A stretch of DNA of 64,000 bases, from positions 3,038,001 to 3,102,000 of the forward strand of contig NZ_CP074406.1 of NCBI RefSeq assembly GCF_018388425.1, written 5' to 3'. Under the pieces are notes generated by a model, which ran no database searches, was not told where the DNA came from, and saw nothing but the letters and a program-made list of their open reading frames with translations. Below are positions 10,169-23,022 of the stretch, in pieces. The stretch is from Nocardioides faecalis. GTDB lineage: Bacteria > Actinomycetota > Actinomycetes > Propionibacteriales > Nocardioidaceae. How positions within the stretch are numbered: position 1 is the stretch's first letter; each line of letters starts with the position of its first letter. The position numbers were made by a program, and so were the translations under genes.

Positions 10169-10297
10169 CGCCGCGCTCCTCTCGCCGGGCCGGCGTCGCG
10201 ACGCGGTCCGCGTCACTCGTGCCGGCTAGGTCGTCCAGTCTCCCCCGGGGCGCCAACGCGCACCGAGCACGGGGGCAGCGCCCGGGAACAGCGGGCA

Positions 10298-10313
10298 GTA
10301 AGGCTCGCCTTAC
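10298..10313. promoter_or_regulatory. perfect 16-bp inverted repeat upstream of sdhCAB
   Basis: Arms GTAAGGC and GCCTTAC flank a 2-base TC spacer, between the divergent molybdopterin oxidoreductase and sdhC, about 60 bases before the sdhC start. The AGGCTnGCCT core resembles DtxR/IdeR/DmdR iron boxes (family consensus close to TTAGGTTAGSCTAACCTAA), although the outer positions differ. Iron control of succinate dehydrogenase would make sense, but assignment to a DtxR protein is inference. Confidence 0.45.
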
Positions 10314-10375
10314 GTGCATATCTCACACACGGTCGCCGTCCGCGCGCCCGCGAGGCAGGAGTAGCGTGGCCCCCT

Positions 10376-11092
10376 GTGGCAACGACGACGCGACCTGAAC
10401 TGGTGAAGGGCTCCCGCGGAGCTCGCTCAACCATCGCCCTGAAACTCCTGATGGCCGTCAGCGGCCTGCTGTTCATCGCCTTCACGCTGGCGCACATGTA
10501 CGGCAACCTCATGACCTTCGGCGGGGAGCGGGTGTTCAACGACTACGCGCACCACCTGCGCGAGTTCGGGGAGCCGATGCTGCCGAAGGAGGGCTTCCTG
10601 TGGATCCTGCGCGTCGGCCTGATCCTGGCGCTGATCGCCCACGTCGCCTCCGCCGCGATCCTCTCCGCGCGGGCCTCGAAGGCGCGCCCGGTGAAGTACG
10701 CGGTGAAGAAGAACCGCGGCTCCTCGCTCTCCTCGCGCACCATGCGCTGGGGCGGGGTGGCCCTGCTGGTCTTCATCGTGTGGCACCTCCTCAACTTCAC
10801 CATCGTCAAGATCAACCCGAGCAACGGTGAGACCGGTGGCGACAACCCCTACGAGCTGCTCGTGCAGACGTTCGACCTGTGGTGGATGACGGTGATCTAC
10901 CTGATCGCGATGGTCGCGCTCGGGATGCACCTGCACCACGGCACGTTCAGCGCGATGCAGACGCTCGGCTTCACCAACACCGCGGCGTCCCGGGCTCGTG
11001 CGCGAGCAGCCGGCTGGGTGGTCGCGATCGTGATCGCCGGCGGCTTCTCGCTGGTCCCGCTGTCCGTCCTCGTCGGCATCATCGAGAAGTAA
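10376..11092 (+). CDS. sdhC: succinate dehydrogenase cytochrome b558 subunit
   Basis: Membrane anchor of complex II, binding heme b and quinone. The 238-residue protein has five hydrophobic segments (starting [20 protein letters not shown]) and conserved histidines in [22 protein letters not shown] and GMHLHHG, as in the b558-type single-anchor subunit, so no SdhD is needed. The start GTG ([12 protein letters not shown]) has only a distant AGGAG (about 14 bases upstream), so start placement is less certain than the gene itself. It leads sdhC-sdhA-sdhB, with sdhA beginning 14 bases after its stop. Confidence 0.94.
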   Translation: MATTTRPELVKGSRGARSTIALKLLMAVSGLLFIAFTLAHMYGNLMTFGGERVFNDYAHHLREFGEPMLPKEGFLWILRVGLILALIAHVASAAILSARASKARPVKYAVKKNRGSSLSSRTMRWGGVALLVFIVWHLLNFTIVKINPSNGETGGDNPYELLVQTFDLWWMTVIYLIAMVALGMHLHHGTFSAMQTLGFTNTAASRARARAAGWVVAIVIAGGFSLVPLSVLVGIIEK

Positions 11093-11106
11093 GGAACCAC
11101 CGCGCA

Positions 11107-13167
<2,061 letters not shown>

Positions 13168-13178
13168 GCGAAGGCACC

Positions 13179-13922
13179 ATGAACCTGACCCTGAAGATCT
13201 GGCGTCAGGCCGGCCCGCAGGACAAGGGCGGTCTGCACACCTACCAGGTCGCCGGCATCTCTTCGGACATGAGCTTCCTCGAGATGCTCGACGTCCTCAA
13301 CGAGCAGCTGAACGAGAAGGGCGAGGAGCCCATCGCGTTCGACCACGACTGCCGTGAGGGCATCTGCGGCACCTGCTCGCTCATGATCAACGGCCAGGCG
13401 CACGGCCCGGAGGTCACCACGACCTGCCAGCTGCACATGCGCTCGTTCGCCGACGGCGACACGATCACGGTCGAGCCGTGGCGCGCCGGCCCGTTCCCGG
13501 TGATCAAGGACCTGATCGTCGACCGCTCCGCGTTCGACCGGATCATCCAGTCCGGCGGCTACATCTCGGCCAACACCGGCTCGGCGCCCGAGGCGAACTC
13601 CGTGCCGGCTCCCCGCGACAAGGCGATGCGCGCGTTCAACGTGGCGACCTGCATCGCCTGCGGTGCGTGCGTCGCGGCGTGCCCCAACGGCTCCGCGTCG
13701 CTGTTCGTCGGCGCGAAGATCACCCACCTCGGCGAGCTCCCCCAGGGCCAGCCGGAGCGCTACACCCGCGTGGTGGACATGGTCGGCCAGGCCGACGTCG
13801 AGGGCTTCGGCGGCTGCACCAACATCGGCGAGTGCGCGGCGGCGTGCCCCAAGGAGATCCCGCTCGACGTGATCTCCCAGCTGAACAAGGACCTGCGCAC
13901 CGCGCTCAAGAGCGGTCACTGA
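13179..13922 (+). CDS. sdhB: succinate dehydrogenase iron-sulfur subunit
   Basis: Electron-transfer subunit carrying electrons from FAD to quinone. The 247-residue protein has the [2Fe-2S] cysteines C58, C63, C66 and C83 (CREGICGTC ... TTCQ). The [4Fe-4S]/[3Fe-4S] ligands are C158, C161, C164, C168 ([12 protein letters not shown]) and C213, C219, C223 ([14 protein letters not shown]). Two starts are possible: ATG at 13179 (AAGG 5 bases upstream; [10 protein letters not shown] matches homologues) or GTG at 13164, which overlaps the sdhA stop as GTGA with GGAG upstream and adds five residues. A strong terminator follows. Confidence 0.97.
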   Translation: MNLTLKIWRQAGPQDKGGLHTYQVAGISSDMSFLEMLDVLNEQLNEKGEEPIAFDHDCREGICGTCSLMINGQAHGPEVTTTCQLHMRSFADGDTITVEPWRAGPFPVIKDLIVDRSAFDRIIQSGGYISANTGSAPEANSVPAPRDKAMRAFNVATCIACGACVAACPNGSASLFVGAKITHLGELPQGQPERYTRVVDMVGQADVEGFGGCTNIGECAAACPKEIPLDVISQLNKDLRTALKSGH

Positions 13923-13947
13923 TCCTCAGCACTGATCCACGGCAACG

Positions 13948-13988
13948 ACGACACCGCCCCGGCTCCGATGGAGCCGGGGCGGTGTCGT
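13948..13988 (+). terminator. rho-independent-type terminator after sdhCAB
   Basis: A perfect 19-bp stem (left arm ACGACACCGCCCCGGCTCC) with a 3-base GAT loop begins 25 bases after the sdhB stop. There is no long T tract, as is common in high-GC actinobacteria. Its symmetry lets it also stop transcripts from the opposite direction (copC, minus strand). Confidence 0.85.
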
Positions 13989-14040
13989 TCTCCCTCGGCG
14001 GCCGTCGGGGCCGGGGTCGGGTGCGGCGAGGTGGGCCCGG

Positions 14041-14676
14041 TCAGTCCCCGGGGCCCGCGTCGCCGGGACCGACCCGGCGCGACCACAGCAGCAGCCCGCC
14101 GGCGAGGAGGAACAGGACGGCACCGACGCCGACCTGCACCTGGGTCAGGCTGACGCCACCCCCGTCGGTGCCGGAGCGGCTCGAGGCCTTGTCGGAGGAC
14201 GTGCCGGAGGAGGTGTCGCCGGCCTGCTCGGAGGCCGCCTCGGGGGCGCCGGTCCCGGCGTCGCCGGCGTCCTGGCCGGGGGGGACGTAGGGCTCCTCCA
14301 GCGGGCCGTCGCCGACGACGAAGACGAGCCGGCCGGAGACCGGGTGCCCGTCCGCGGACACCGCCCGGAACGCCAGCCCGTAGGTGCCTTCGGCGCCCGC
14401 CCCGCTCAACGCGATCGAGACCCGCGTGTCGGCCACGGCCGCCTCGCCCTGCTGCACCTGCGTGCCGTCCGGGGCGGTCACCACGACGTACGCCGGGGCG
14501 CTCATCGGCTCGCTGAACTCGAGGCGGACCTGGGCCGGCAGCGTGTCGAGGCGCGTCCCGTCGGCGGGGTCGGCGGAGACCAGGGAGGCGTGCGCCGAGG
14601 CGGGCGGCTGCCAGGCCAGGGCACCGAGCAGCCCGAGAGCCACGGCGAGCAGCGCCACGAGGGTCCGGGCGATCAC
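14041..14676 (-). CDS. CopC-domain copper resistance protein with C-terminal membrane anchor
   Basis: Extracytoplasmic copper-binding protein (211 residues). A signal peptide ends ...PPASA, giving a mature N-terminus at H29 (HASLVSADPADG), the N-terminal His used by CopC proteins for Cu(II). EFSEPMSAP and VSADGHPVSGRL complete the CopC signature. A Ser/Gly/Asp-rich linker leads to one C-terminal membrane helix (VGAVLFLLAGGLLLW) and an RR-rich tail. Its GTG start overlaps the peroxidase stop (GTGA at 14676-14673), so it is the last gene of the copper module. No CopD permease domain is present. Confidence 0.9.
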   Translation of the reverse strand: MIARTLVALLAVALGLLGALAWQPPASAHASLVSADPADGTRLDTLPAQVRLEFSEPMSAPAYVVVTAPDGTQVQQGEAAVADTRVSIALSGAGAEGTYGLAFRAVSADGHPVSGRLVFVVGDGPLEEPYVPPGQDAGDAGTGAPEAASEQAGDTSSGTSSDKASSRSGTDGGGVSLTQVQVGVGAVLFLLAGGLLLWSRRVGPGDAGPGD

Positions 14677-15950
14677 GGCTGCTCCCCCGTGCCCTCGAGC
14701 AGCGCCTGGCCCACGTAGCCGCCCTCAGCCGCCGCCGGCGGTACGGCGTACACGGCGGAGCCGATCGTCACGATCCAGTCGTTGAGCCGGTCCACCTCGT
14801 CCATCCGTTGCTGCACCGGCACGAACTGGCGGGCGGGGTCGGCGGCGAAGGCGAGGAACAGCAGGCCGCTGTCCTCGCCGGAGGAGCGGGTGTCGTCCGG
14901 CTCGGTGTAGTTGTAGGAGCGGCGCAGGAACCGTTCTTCCGGCGTGGTGTGCCGGACCCGGGCGATGTGGCTGGCCGGGTCGATGACGGGGAAGCCGAAC
15001 CGGTCCGTGGCCTCGAAGTCGGGCTCGTCGAACTCGGCCTCGCCGGTCAACGGGGCACCGGTGTCGAGGCGTCGTCCGACCACGGCCTCACGCCCGACCC
15101 GGTCGACGCGGTCCCAGCGCTCCAGCTGCATCCGGATGCGTCGTACGACCAGGAAGGTGCCGCCGGCGAACGCCTCCGGTCCGCTCGTCCCGTCGGCCCA
15201 CACCAGGGGGGCGAAGTCGGGCTCGGCCTCGGCGAGGTTGACGGTGCCGTCGACCTGGCCCATCAGGTTCCGCATCGTGGTGCCCTGCGACAGGGTGCCG
15301 CGGGCGTTGCGGAAGCCCTGCTGGATCCAGCGGACGTCAGCGAAGGCGCGGGCGTCCTTGACCAGCATCCGACGGGCGTGGGCCAGGGTGAGCGGGTCGT
15401 CGCAGCAGATCTGCGCGACGACGTCGCTCTGGCCCCACTCCGGCCGCAGCCGGTCACGGCTGAACTCGGGCAGCTCGGCCAGGGCGGGACGCCGGGAGGC
15501 GGGCACCAGGTCGCGCAGCACCCGCGGGCCGAAGCCGAAGGTGACGGTGAGCCGTGAGGGGTGGGCGGCGAGCTCCGGCTCGGTGTCGGCGAGCGCGCCC
15601 TCGCCCTGGCCGAGCCGGCGGGCGTCGTCGCTGAGCAGACGCATCATCCGGGCCAGGTGCTCGACGGTGGCGTCCTCGTGCAGGTCCCAGCCGACGAGCG
15701 CGAGGTGGGCCTGGGGCGGGGTCACGACGCCCGGCTGGTGGTTGCCCTCCGGCGGCACGGTCTCGGCGCCCGGGGACGGTGCGATCACGGTGGGGGCGGC
15801 GACGCTGCCCGACGCGCTGCCCGACGCGCTGTCCGCGCTCGCGGAGCCCGCCACGAGCGCGGAGGTGCTCCAGCCCGCACCGGCGCCACCGAAGGCGGCA
15901 GCACCGGTGCGCAGGAGACGTCGGCGGTCCCACCGGGGACCCCCGGTCAT
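14673..15950 (-). CDS. Tat-exported Dyp-type heme peroxidase
   Basis: Dye-decolorizing peroxidase of the EfeB/DtpA type (425 residues). The N-terminus has a twin-arginine signal (DRRRLLRTGAAAFGG) and a long Ala/Ser-rich cleavable region. The GxxDG catalytic motif appears as GQVDGT with the distal Asp, and a candidate proximal heme His lies in SHIARVRH. ATG at 15950 overlaps the stop of the PCuAC gene (ATGA), and its own stop overlaps copC. In Streptomyces a related Tat-exported Dyp peroxidase (DtpA) is encoded with copper chaperones that serve a secreted copper oxidase, so a copper-linked role is more likely here than EfeUOB iron uptake, for which partners are missing. Confidence 0.93.
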   Translation of the reverse strand: MTGGPRWDRRRLLRTGAAAFGGAGAGWSTSALVAGSASADSASGSASGSVAAPTVIAPSPGAETVPPEGNHQPGVVTPPQAHLALVGWDLHEDATVEHLARMMRLLSDDARRLGQGEGALADTEPELAAHPSRLTVTFGFGPRVLRDLVPASRRPALAELPEFSRDRLRPEWGQSDVVAQICCDDPLTLAHARRMLVKDARAFADVRWIQQGFRNARGTLSQGTTMRNLMGQVDGTVNLAEAEPDFAPLVWADGTSGPEAFAGGTFLVVRRIRMQLERWDRVDRVGREAVVGRRLDTGAPLTGEAEFDEPDFEATDRFGFPVIDPASHIARVRHTTPEERFLRRSYNYTEPDDTRSSGEDSGLLFLAFAADPARQFVPVQQRMDEVDRLNDWIVTIGSAVYAVPPAAAEGGYVGQALLEGTGEQP

Positions 15951-16561
15951 GAGCCGTGTCCGCCGTCCTCGGTGTGACCGGCGTCGTGGCCGTTCTGGTA
16001 CTTCTCGTCGGCGCCGTCGAAGGGCTTCACGGTGGACTCGACCTCGGTGGTGGAGCCGTCGTCGAGGGTGAGCGTGAGGGTCACCGTCGTGCCGGGCTCC
16101 AGCGCGCGGGTCAGCTTCATCAGCATGATGTGGGCCCCGCCCGGGGCGAGCTCGAGCGTGCCGCCGGCGGGGACGACGAATCCGCCGTCCTTGGCCTGCA
16201 TCGCCACCGAGCCGTCGGCGTTCTCGACCGTCTCGTGCAGCTCGGCGCGAGCCGCGACGTCGCTGGCGACGTCGGTGACGGTGACGTCCTCGGCACCGGT
16301 GTTGACGAGCGTGCCGAACGCCGCCGTCATGCCGCGGTCGGCGGCCTTCACCCACGGGTCGCTCACGCTCAGCACGGCGGCGCCGTCGGCACCGTCGGTG
16401 GAGGAGCGCTCCCTGGCGCTGGGGCTGCTCGAGGTGTCGGCACCGGCCTTGTCGTCGTTCTCGGTGCCGCAGGCGGCGAGTGCCGGGACCAGCGCGGCCA
16501 CGAGCGCCGCGGTGGTCAGGGTCTTCCTCGCGCCGGCCATGCGGCGGGGGGTGGTGGTCAT
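15947..16561 (-). CDS. PCuAC-family copper chaperone lipoprotein
   Basis: Extracytoplasmic Cu(I) chaperone (204 residues), a family that delivers copper to CuA/CuB sites or other secreted cuproproteins. A lipobox LAAC places the lipidated cysteine at C31. The DUF461 core has the expected H(M)x~10Mx~20HxM pattern: AELHETVEN, then VAMQAKDGG, then GGAHIMLMKL. The C-terminal tail is His-rich (NGHDAGHTEDGGHGS) and may bind extra metal. Its stop overlaps the Dyp peroxidase start by four bases. The first ATG (16561) is taken as start; an internal ATG eight codons in is possible. Confidence 0.92.
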   Translation of the reverse strand: MTTTPRRMAGARKTLTTAALVAALVPALAACGTENDDKAGADTSSSPSARERSSTDGADGAAVLSVSDPWVKAADRGMTAAFGTLVNTGAEDVTVTDVASDVAARAELHETVENADGSVAMQAKDGGFVVPAGGTLELAPGGAHIMLMKLTRALEPGTTVTLTLTLDDGSTTEVESTVKPFDGADEKYQNGHDAGHTEDGGHGS

Positions 16562-16650
16562 CGAACCGTCCGTTCTGCTGGGCGCGCACGGGCGCGCGCG
16601 TGGGAGGAGGCGCACGCGCACCTCCTCCGGCTCACACCCGGTGTGGAGCC

Positions 16651-17295
16651 TCAGTGCGCGGCGCAGGTCGCGGGTCGCGCGGCGCGCGGCGGCCCGCGGG
16701 CCGCGAGCACGCGGTACGCGACCTGGCTGGCGCGCCGGTGGACCCGGGTCAGGAGCCGGGGGCGGTGGCGCACCGGCACCGCGAGCACGCGCGGCAGGAC
16801 CGGCAGCAGCCGTCCCACCAGGACCCTGACGAGCCCGAGCAGGACACGGTCGAGACCGGCGGCCACGGCGACGGTGATCGCGGCGACCGCCAGGTGCAGG
16901 GCCACCAGCCGCGGCTCGATACCGAGCGCGGCGGGGAGCGCGGCGGGGACCGAGCCGGCAGCGCTGCCGGCCCCTGCGGCCGCGTCGGGATCGGGTGGGC
17001 CGGGCAGCAGGTGGGCGTGCCCGGCCGGGCTCGACGACATCATCAGGCACAGGTGCCCGACGACCTGGGCGACGAGGGCGACCGCGACCAGCCGGGGCAG
17101 GTCGGTGGTGTCGTGCCGGGCCAGCAGGACGGCCAGCGGCACCGTCACGGCGAGGACGACCAGGCCGGAGACCAGCTCGACGTCGCCGCCGCCGGCGACG
17201 TGCGCGACCAGCGCACCGAACGAGGCGACGAGACCGGCCGCGATGCCCCGGTCGCGGCGAGCACGCAGCCCGGCGGCGGGGACGGCGACGGTCAT
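16651..17295 (-). CDS. multi-pass membrane protein of the copper module
   Basis: A 214-residue membrane protein with about four hydrophobic segments (for example AAGLVASFGALVAHVAGGG, LVSGLVVLAVTVPLAVLLA). Possible metal-binding residues include GHLCLMMSSSPAGHAH and a terminal CAAH. ATG at 17295 has AAGGAG 6 bases upstream, which decides the start over an upstream alternative. It precedes the PCuAC chaperone on the same strand with a 89-base gap. The arginine/histidine-rich stretch near the C-terminus (VRHRPRLLTRVHRR) is probably cytoplasmic. Function is not recognised; a role in copper handling is inferred from position and residue content. Confidence 0.75.
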   Translation of the reverse strand: MTVAVPAAGLRARRDRGIAAGLVASFGALVAHVAGGGDVELVSGLVVLAVTVPLAVLLARHDTTDLPRLVAVALVAQVVGHLCLMMSSSPAGHAHLLPGPPDPDAAAGAGSAAGSVPAALPAALGIEPRLVALHLAVAAITVAVAAGLDRVLLGLVRVLVGRLLPVLPRVLAVPVRHRPRLLTRVHRRASQVAYRVLAARGPPRAARPATCAAH

Positions 17296-17372
17296 CACTC
17301 GCTCCTTGATCGGGCAGCGCTGGGCTCGGCTGGCCGCTGCCCCCATGGTAGGCGGTGGCGCCGCTCGCGCGG

Positions 17373-17597
17373 CTATCGCCGGTTGGCCCGCAGCGCCTTC
17401 CAGCCCAGCGAGCCCAGCACGGCGGCGATCGCGAAGTTGACCACGATCAGCACGGTGTGGGCCACCCAGTAGCCGGTCGCCCGCTCCTCACCGGAGCTGT
17501 AGGCGGAGTACAGGTTGCGGGCGAAGTTGCCGAACGAGAAGACGTTCCAGGCCGCGACGGCCAGGAGCAGGATCGCGTGCTTGCGCTCGAACTTCAT
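17373..17597 (-). CDS. SCO4848-like small membrane protein
   Basis: A 74-residue protein with two predicted membrane helices (AILLLAVAAWNVFSFGNFA and VAHTVLIVVNFAIAAVLGSL) and a basic C-terminus (KALRANRR). AAAGGA lies 5-6 bases before the ATG. Size, topology and position beside the 2'-5' RNA ligase-like gene and trpS match the small membrane protein typified by Streptomyces SCO4848; the family name is from memory of that neighbourhood. Function is unknown. The gap to the upstream ligase stop is 40 bases, so it may be the last gene of the trpS operon. Confidence 0.75.
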   Translation of the reverse strand: MKFERKHAILLLAVAAWNVFSFGNFARNLYSAYSSGEERATGYWVAHTVLIVVNFAIAAVLGSLGWKALRANRR

Positions 17598-17637
17598 CGG
17601 GTTCCTTTCGTGGACGTGCGTGCTGGCGGGGCGGGGC

Positions 17638-18143
17638 TCACCCGAGCGCGAACGTGCGCCGGGAGACCCACCCCTGCTCGTCGTCGTGGACGTAGAGGTG
17701 GAAGTCGGTGACCTCGAAGCGGCACTCGAACCCCGCCAGGTCGTCGAAGGCCCGGTCCAGGGTCGGGTCGTCGAGGTGGTGGGCGATGGTGACGTGCGGG
17801 TGGTAGGGGAAGTCCAGGTCGACGGCCAGCGGCCCGCGTCGTACGGCGTCGGCGAGCTGCTCGACGTGGGAGATGCCCTCGACCAGGCTGACGAACACCA
17901 CCGGGGAGACCGGGCGGAAGGTCGCCGTGCCGCGCAGGTGCACGCCGAAGGAGGACACCACGGTGCCCGCGGCCTCCAGGTGTGCCTCGATGTCGGCGAG
18001 GTCGCCGGAGACCTCCAGCGGCGGGATCAGCGTGACGTGGCTGGGCACCCCGGCGGCCGTCGGGTCGCCGATGCTCTGCCGGTAGTCGTAGAGCTCACTG
18101 GCCCACGGCTCCGGGATCGCGATCGCGACGCCGATGACCGGCA

Positions 18144-18144
<1 letters not shown>
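17638..18144 (-). CDS. 2'-5' RNA ligase / cyclic phosphodiesterase family protein
   Basis: A 168-residue 2H-phosphoesterase superfamily protein with two HxT motifs, SHVTLIPP (H36-V-T38) and PHVTIAHH (H117-V-T119), which form the catalytic pair in this fold. Such proteins open or join 2',5' or cyclic phosphate linkages in RNA or nucleotides; the physiological substrate in actinobacteria is unknown. ATG at 18144 overlaps the trpS stop by one base (TGATG), so the gene is translationally coupled to trpS, suggesting but not proving a tRNA-related role. Confidence 0.9.
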
Positions 18145-20481
<2,337 letters not shown>

Positions 20482-20535
20482 CGCCGCCTCCTCCGAGTCG
20501 GGGCCGGTGGTGGTCGCAGAGGTCACGGGAGGCAA

Positions 20536-20583
20536 GAACGCCCTGCGCCCCGGGCGGTATTCCGGCCGGGGCGCGGGGCGTTC
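20536..20583 (-). terminator. terminator between SDR and MFS genes
   Basis: An 18-bp stem with a single G.T pair (left arm GAACGCCCTGCGCCCCGG) and a 12-base loop lies 49 bases past the SDR stop. It probably ends the P450-SDR transcript before the MFS gene. Confidence 0.75.
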
Positions 20584-20631
20584 GTCACAGACCGGCGCGA
20601 AGCGCCGGGCCAGGGTGTCGTGCGAGTCGGG

Positions 20632-21489
20632 TCAGCTCTTGTCGCCCGTGGCCTCGCGGGCCACGTTCTGCCGGGCGGCGCGGGCCTCGTAGGCGGCCCG
20701 GGCGGAGAAGTCGGTGCCGCTGAGCACCTCGTCGGCCTTCATCGCCTTGGTGATCGCGTCCTGCACGGCGCGGGGCAGGGCCAGCGTGGGCTTCGACAGC
20801 GCCTGGCCCCAGCGCGGCACCCACAGCTCGGCGCGCGGCTTCTTCACGGCGGAGTCGATCACCTCGGCGACGTCCTCGGCGGTGACCTTCTTGACGCCGC
20901 GGGCCGCCGGCACGCCGACCGCCAGCTCGGTGTTCACCACGCTGGGCAACACCATGGTGACGTCGACGCCCTGGGGCGCCAGTTCCTGGCGGGTGGCCTC
21001 GGAGAAGCCGACCACGGCGAACTTCGACGCCGAGTACGTCGCCCCGTTCGCCAGCGCGACCCGGCCGACCGCCGAGGCGACGTTGACGATGTGGCCGCGC
21101 CCGCGCGCGACCATGCCGGGTGCCACCGCCTTGGTGCCGAAGATGACGCCGTGCACGTTGACGTCGATGATCGACCGGGCGGTGGCGTGGGACTCCTCCA
21201 GCACCGGGCCCAGCGGCATGATCCCGGCGTTGTTGACCAGCACGTCCCAGGGGCCGAGGTGGTCGACCGCGGCCAGGAAGGCGGTCCAGGAGTCGGGGTC
21301 GGTGACGTCGAGCGGCGCCGCGGCCACCTTGTCGTCGTACTGCGCGGCGACCTCGGCGGCGAGGTCCCCGTCCAGGTCGCCCACCGCGACCTTCGCACCC
21401 TGACGCGCGAAGAGGTCGACGGTGGCACGGCCGATGCCGCGGGCACCGCCGGTGACGATGATGGACAGGCCGTTGATGGAGCGGCTCAC
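20632..21489 (-). CDS. short-chain dehydrogenase/reductase
   Basis: NAD(P)-dependent oxidoreductase of the classical SDR fold (285 residues). The cofactor motif TGGARGIG follows the first strand, DVTD and NNAGIMPLG are present, and the catalytic set includes ASAVGR and YSASK (Y-x3-K). GDLDGD after the second strand suggests NAD preference (inference). The GTG start has GAGGA about 8 bases upstream. It follows the P450 gene by 95 bases on the same strand, so both may oxidise a common small-molecule substrate. Confidence 0.93.
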   Translation of the reverse strand: MSRSINGLSIIVTGGARGIGRATVDLFARQGAKVAVGDLDGDLAAEVAAQYDDKVAAAPLDVTDPDSWTAFLAAVDHLGPWDVLVNNAGIMPLGPVLEESHATARSIIDVNVHGVIFGTKAVAPGMVARGRGHIVNVASAVGRVALANGATYSASKFAVVGFSEATRQELAPQGVDVTMVLPSVVNTELAVGVPAARGVKKVTAEDVAEVIDSAVKKPRAELWVPRWGQALSKPTLALPRAVQDAITKAMKADEVLSGTDFSARAAYEARAARQNVAREATGDKS

Positions 21490-21584
21490 GAGGGGTTCCT
21501 CTCGGTTCTCCCGGCGGGCGGGCCGGGTGGGTGTGGGGGTGGATCGTCACGGAGCGTCGTGCTGCTCCGGGGTGCTGCTCGTGC

Positions 21585-22925
21585 TCAGAGAGGCGCGATG
21601 TCGATGGGCTGGCCGTCCTTGGGGTAGGGCAGCGAGTGGTTGTCCAGCGGGGCGACGTACGACGGGTCGACGTGCCAGCGCCGGGTGCGCAGCAGGTGGT
21701 GCAGGATCGTCTTCACCTCGGCGCCGGCGAAGTGCAGGCCGATGCACTTGTGCACTCCCCCGCCGAACGGCGCCCACGCGTAGCGGTGGGACTTGTCCTC
21801 GCGGCGCTCGGGGCCGAACCGCTCGGGGTCGAAGCGGGTCGGGTCGCTCCACAGCTCGGGCATCAGGTGGTTGAACTGCACGCCGACCGCGAGCGGGGTG
21901 CCGGCGGGCAGCCGCACCCCCTGCACCACGGTCTCCTTGACCGTCTGGCGCGCCATCGCGGGCACCGGCGCGCGCAGCCGCAGCGCCTCCTTCATCACCA
22001 TGTCCAGCGAGGTCAGGCCCTCCAGCTCGGCCAGCCCGGGGGCATCGCCCAGCGCCATCGACTCCTCGCGGCAGCGCTCCTGCCACTCGGGGTGCTGGCC
22101 GAGGAGCTGCAGCATCGTCGAGGTGGTGATCGTGGAGGTGTCGTGGGCGGCCATCATCAAGAAGATCATGTGGTTGACGACGTCGTCGTCGCTGAAGCGA
22201 TCGCCGTCGGCGTCCTCGATGTGGCACAGCACGGAGAACAGGTCGTCGCCGGGATCGGCCCGCTTGGCCGGCAGGTAGTGGCGCAGGAAGTCCTCGAGCA
22301 CCCGGCGGCCGCGGTAGGCCCGGCCCCAGCGCGTGAACGGCACGTCGGCGCGGACGACGCCCGCAGCGGCCTGCACGCACGCGATGAAGGCGCGGTTGAC
22401 CCGGTCCATCTCGCCGGGCGTGGTGTCGGCGGCGCCGCCCATGAAGATGTCCGCCGCGACGTCGAGGGTGAGCTGCTTGAGCGCGGGGTAGCAGGCGAAG
22501 CCCTCCTGCGCGGGCCACCGGGCCAGGCCCCGGGCGATCGAGGGGTGCATCAGCTCGGCGTAGCGGGTGAGCCGGTCGCGGGTGAACGCCTCCTGCATGA
22601 TCCGCCGGTGCCCGTGGTGCTCGGAGCCGTCGAGCAGCATGAGCCCGCGGTTGAAGAACGGGCCCACCATGGCGCCCCAGGCGGGCTCGTTGACGAACGC
22701 CTTGTCGGCGTTGCGCAGGGCGTCGCCGACGGCATCGGGGCCGAGCAGCATCACGTAGGTCTTGCCGAGGAAGGGCAGCGGGGAGACCGGACCGTAGGTG
22801 TCCCACTGGTGCTGCATGAGCGCGACCGGGTCCCGCGCGTAGTCCAGCCCACGGCCGAGCAGCGGCCATCCTCGGTCGCCGGAGACCAGGTCGGGCAGGG
22901 GACGGACAGCTTGATCGGTGCTCAT
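21585..22925 (-). CDS. cytochrome P450
   Basis: Heme-thiolate monooxygenase (446 residues). The heme-binding loop FGGGVHKCIG places the axial cysteine at C394; the K-helix ExxR is KEALRLR and the I-helix oxygen-activation motif is AAHDTST. AAGGAG lies 7 bases before ATG 22925, deciding the start. A TetR-family gene is divergent from it and an SDR follows, suggesting a small regulated oxidation cluster. No dedicated ferredoxin or reductase gene is adjacent, so it must use shared redox partners. Substrate unknown; sterol, fatty-acid or xenobiotic oxidation are all possible. Confidence 0.95.
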   Translation of the reverse strand: MSTDQAVRPLPDLVSGDRGWPLLGRGLDYARDPVALMQHQWDTYGPVSPLPFLGKTYVMLLGPDAVGDALRNADKAFVNEPAWGAMVGPFFNRGLMLLDGSEHHGHRRIMQEAFTRDRLTRYAELMHPSIARGLARWPAQEGFACYPALKQLTLDVAADIFMGGAADTTPGEMDRVNRAFIACVQAAAGVVRADVPFTRWGRAYRGRRVLEDFLRHYLPAKRADPGDDLFSVLCHIEDADGDRFSDDDVVNHMIFLMMAAHDTSTITTSTMLQLLGQHPEWQERCREESMALGDAPGLAELEGLTSLDMVMKEALRLRAPVPAMARQTVKETVVQGVRLPAGTPLAVGVQFNHLMPELWSDPTRFDPERFGPERREDKSHRYAWAPFGGGVHKCIGLHFAGAEVKTILHHLLRTRRWHVDPSYVAPLDNHSLPYPKDGQPIDIAPL

Positions 22926-23022
22926 CTTCGAACTCCTTCGCGTGGCGGAGGACACAAGACTGATTCAGGAAGGACGCTCTGTCAACCTTCTGTTTCGCCG
23001 TTGGTTACGGCAGGCTGGGGGC

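Noticed and set aside
22926..23022. Operator for the TetR regulator (GAAGG ... CCTTC)
   Set aside because: The arms are only 5 bp with a 12-base spacer and no extended symmetry. An operator is expected here, but this repeat is too weak to name.
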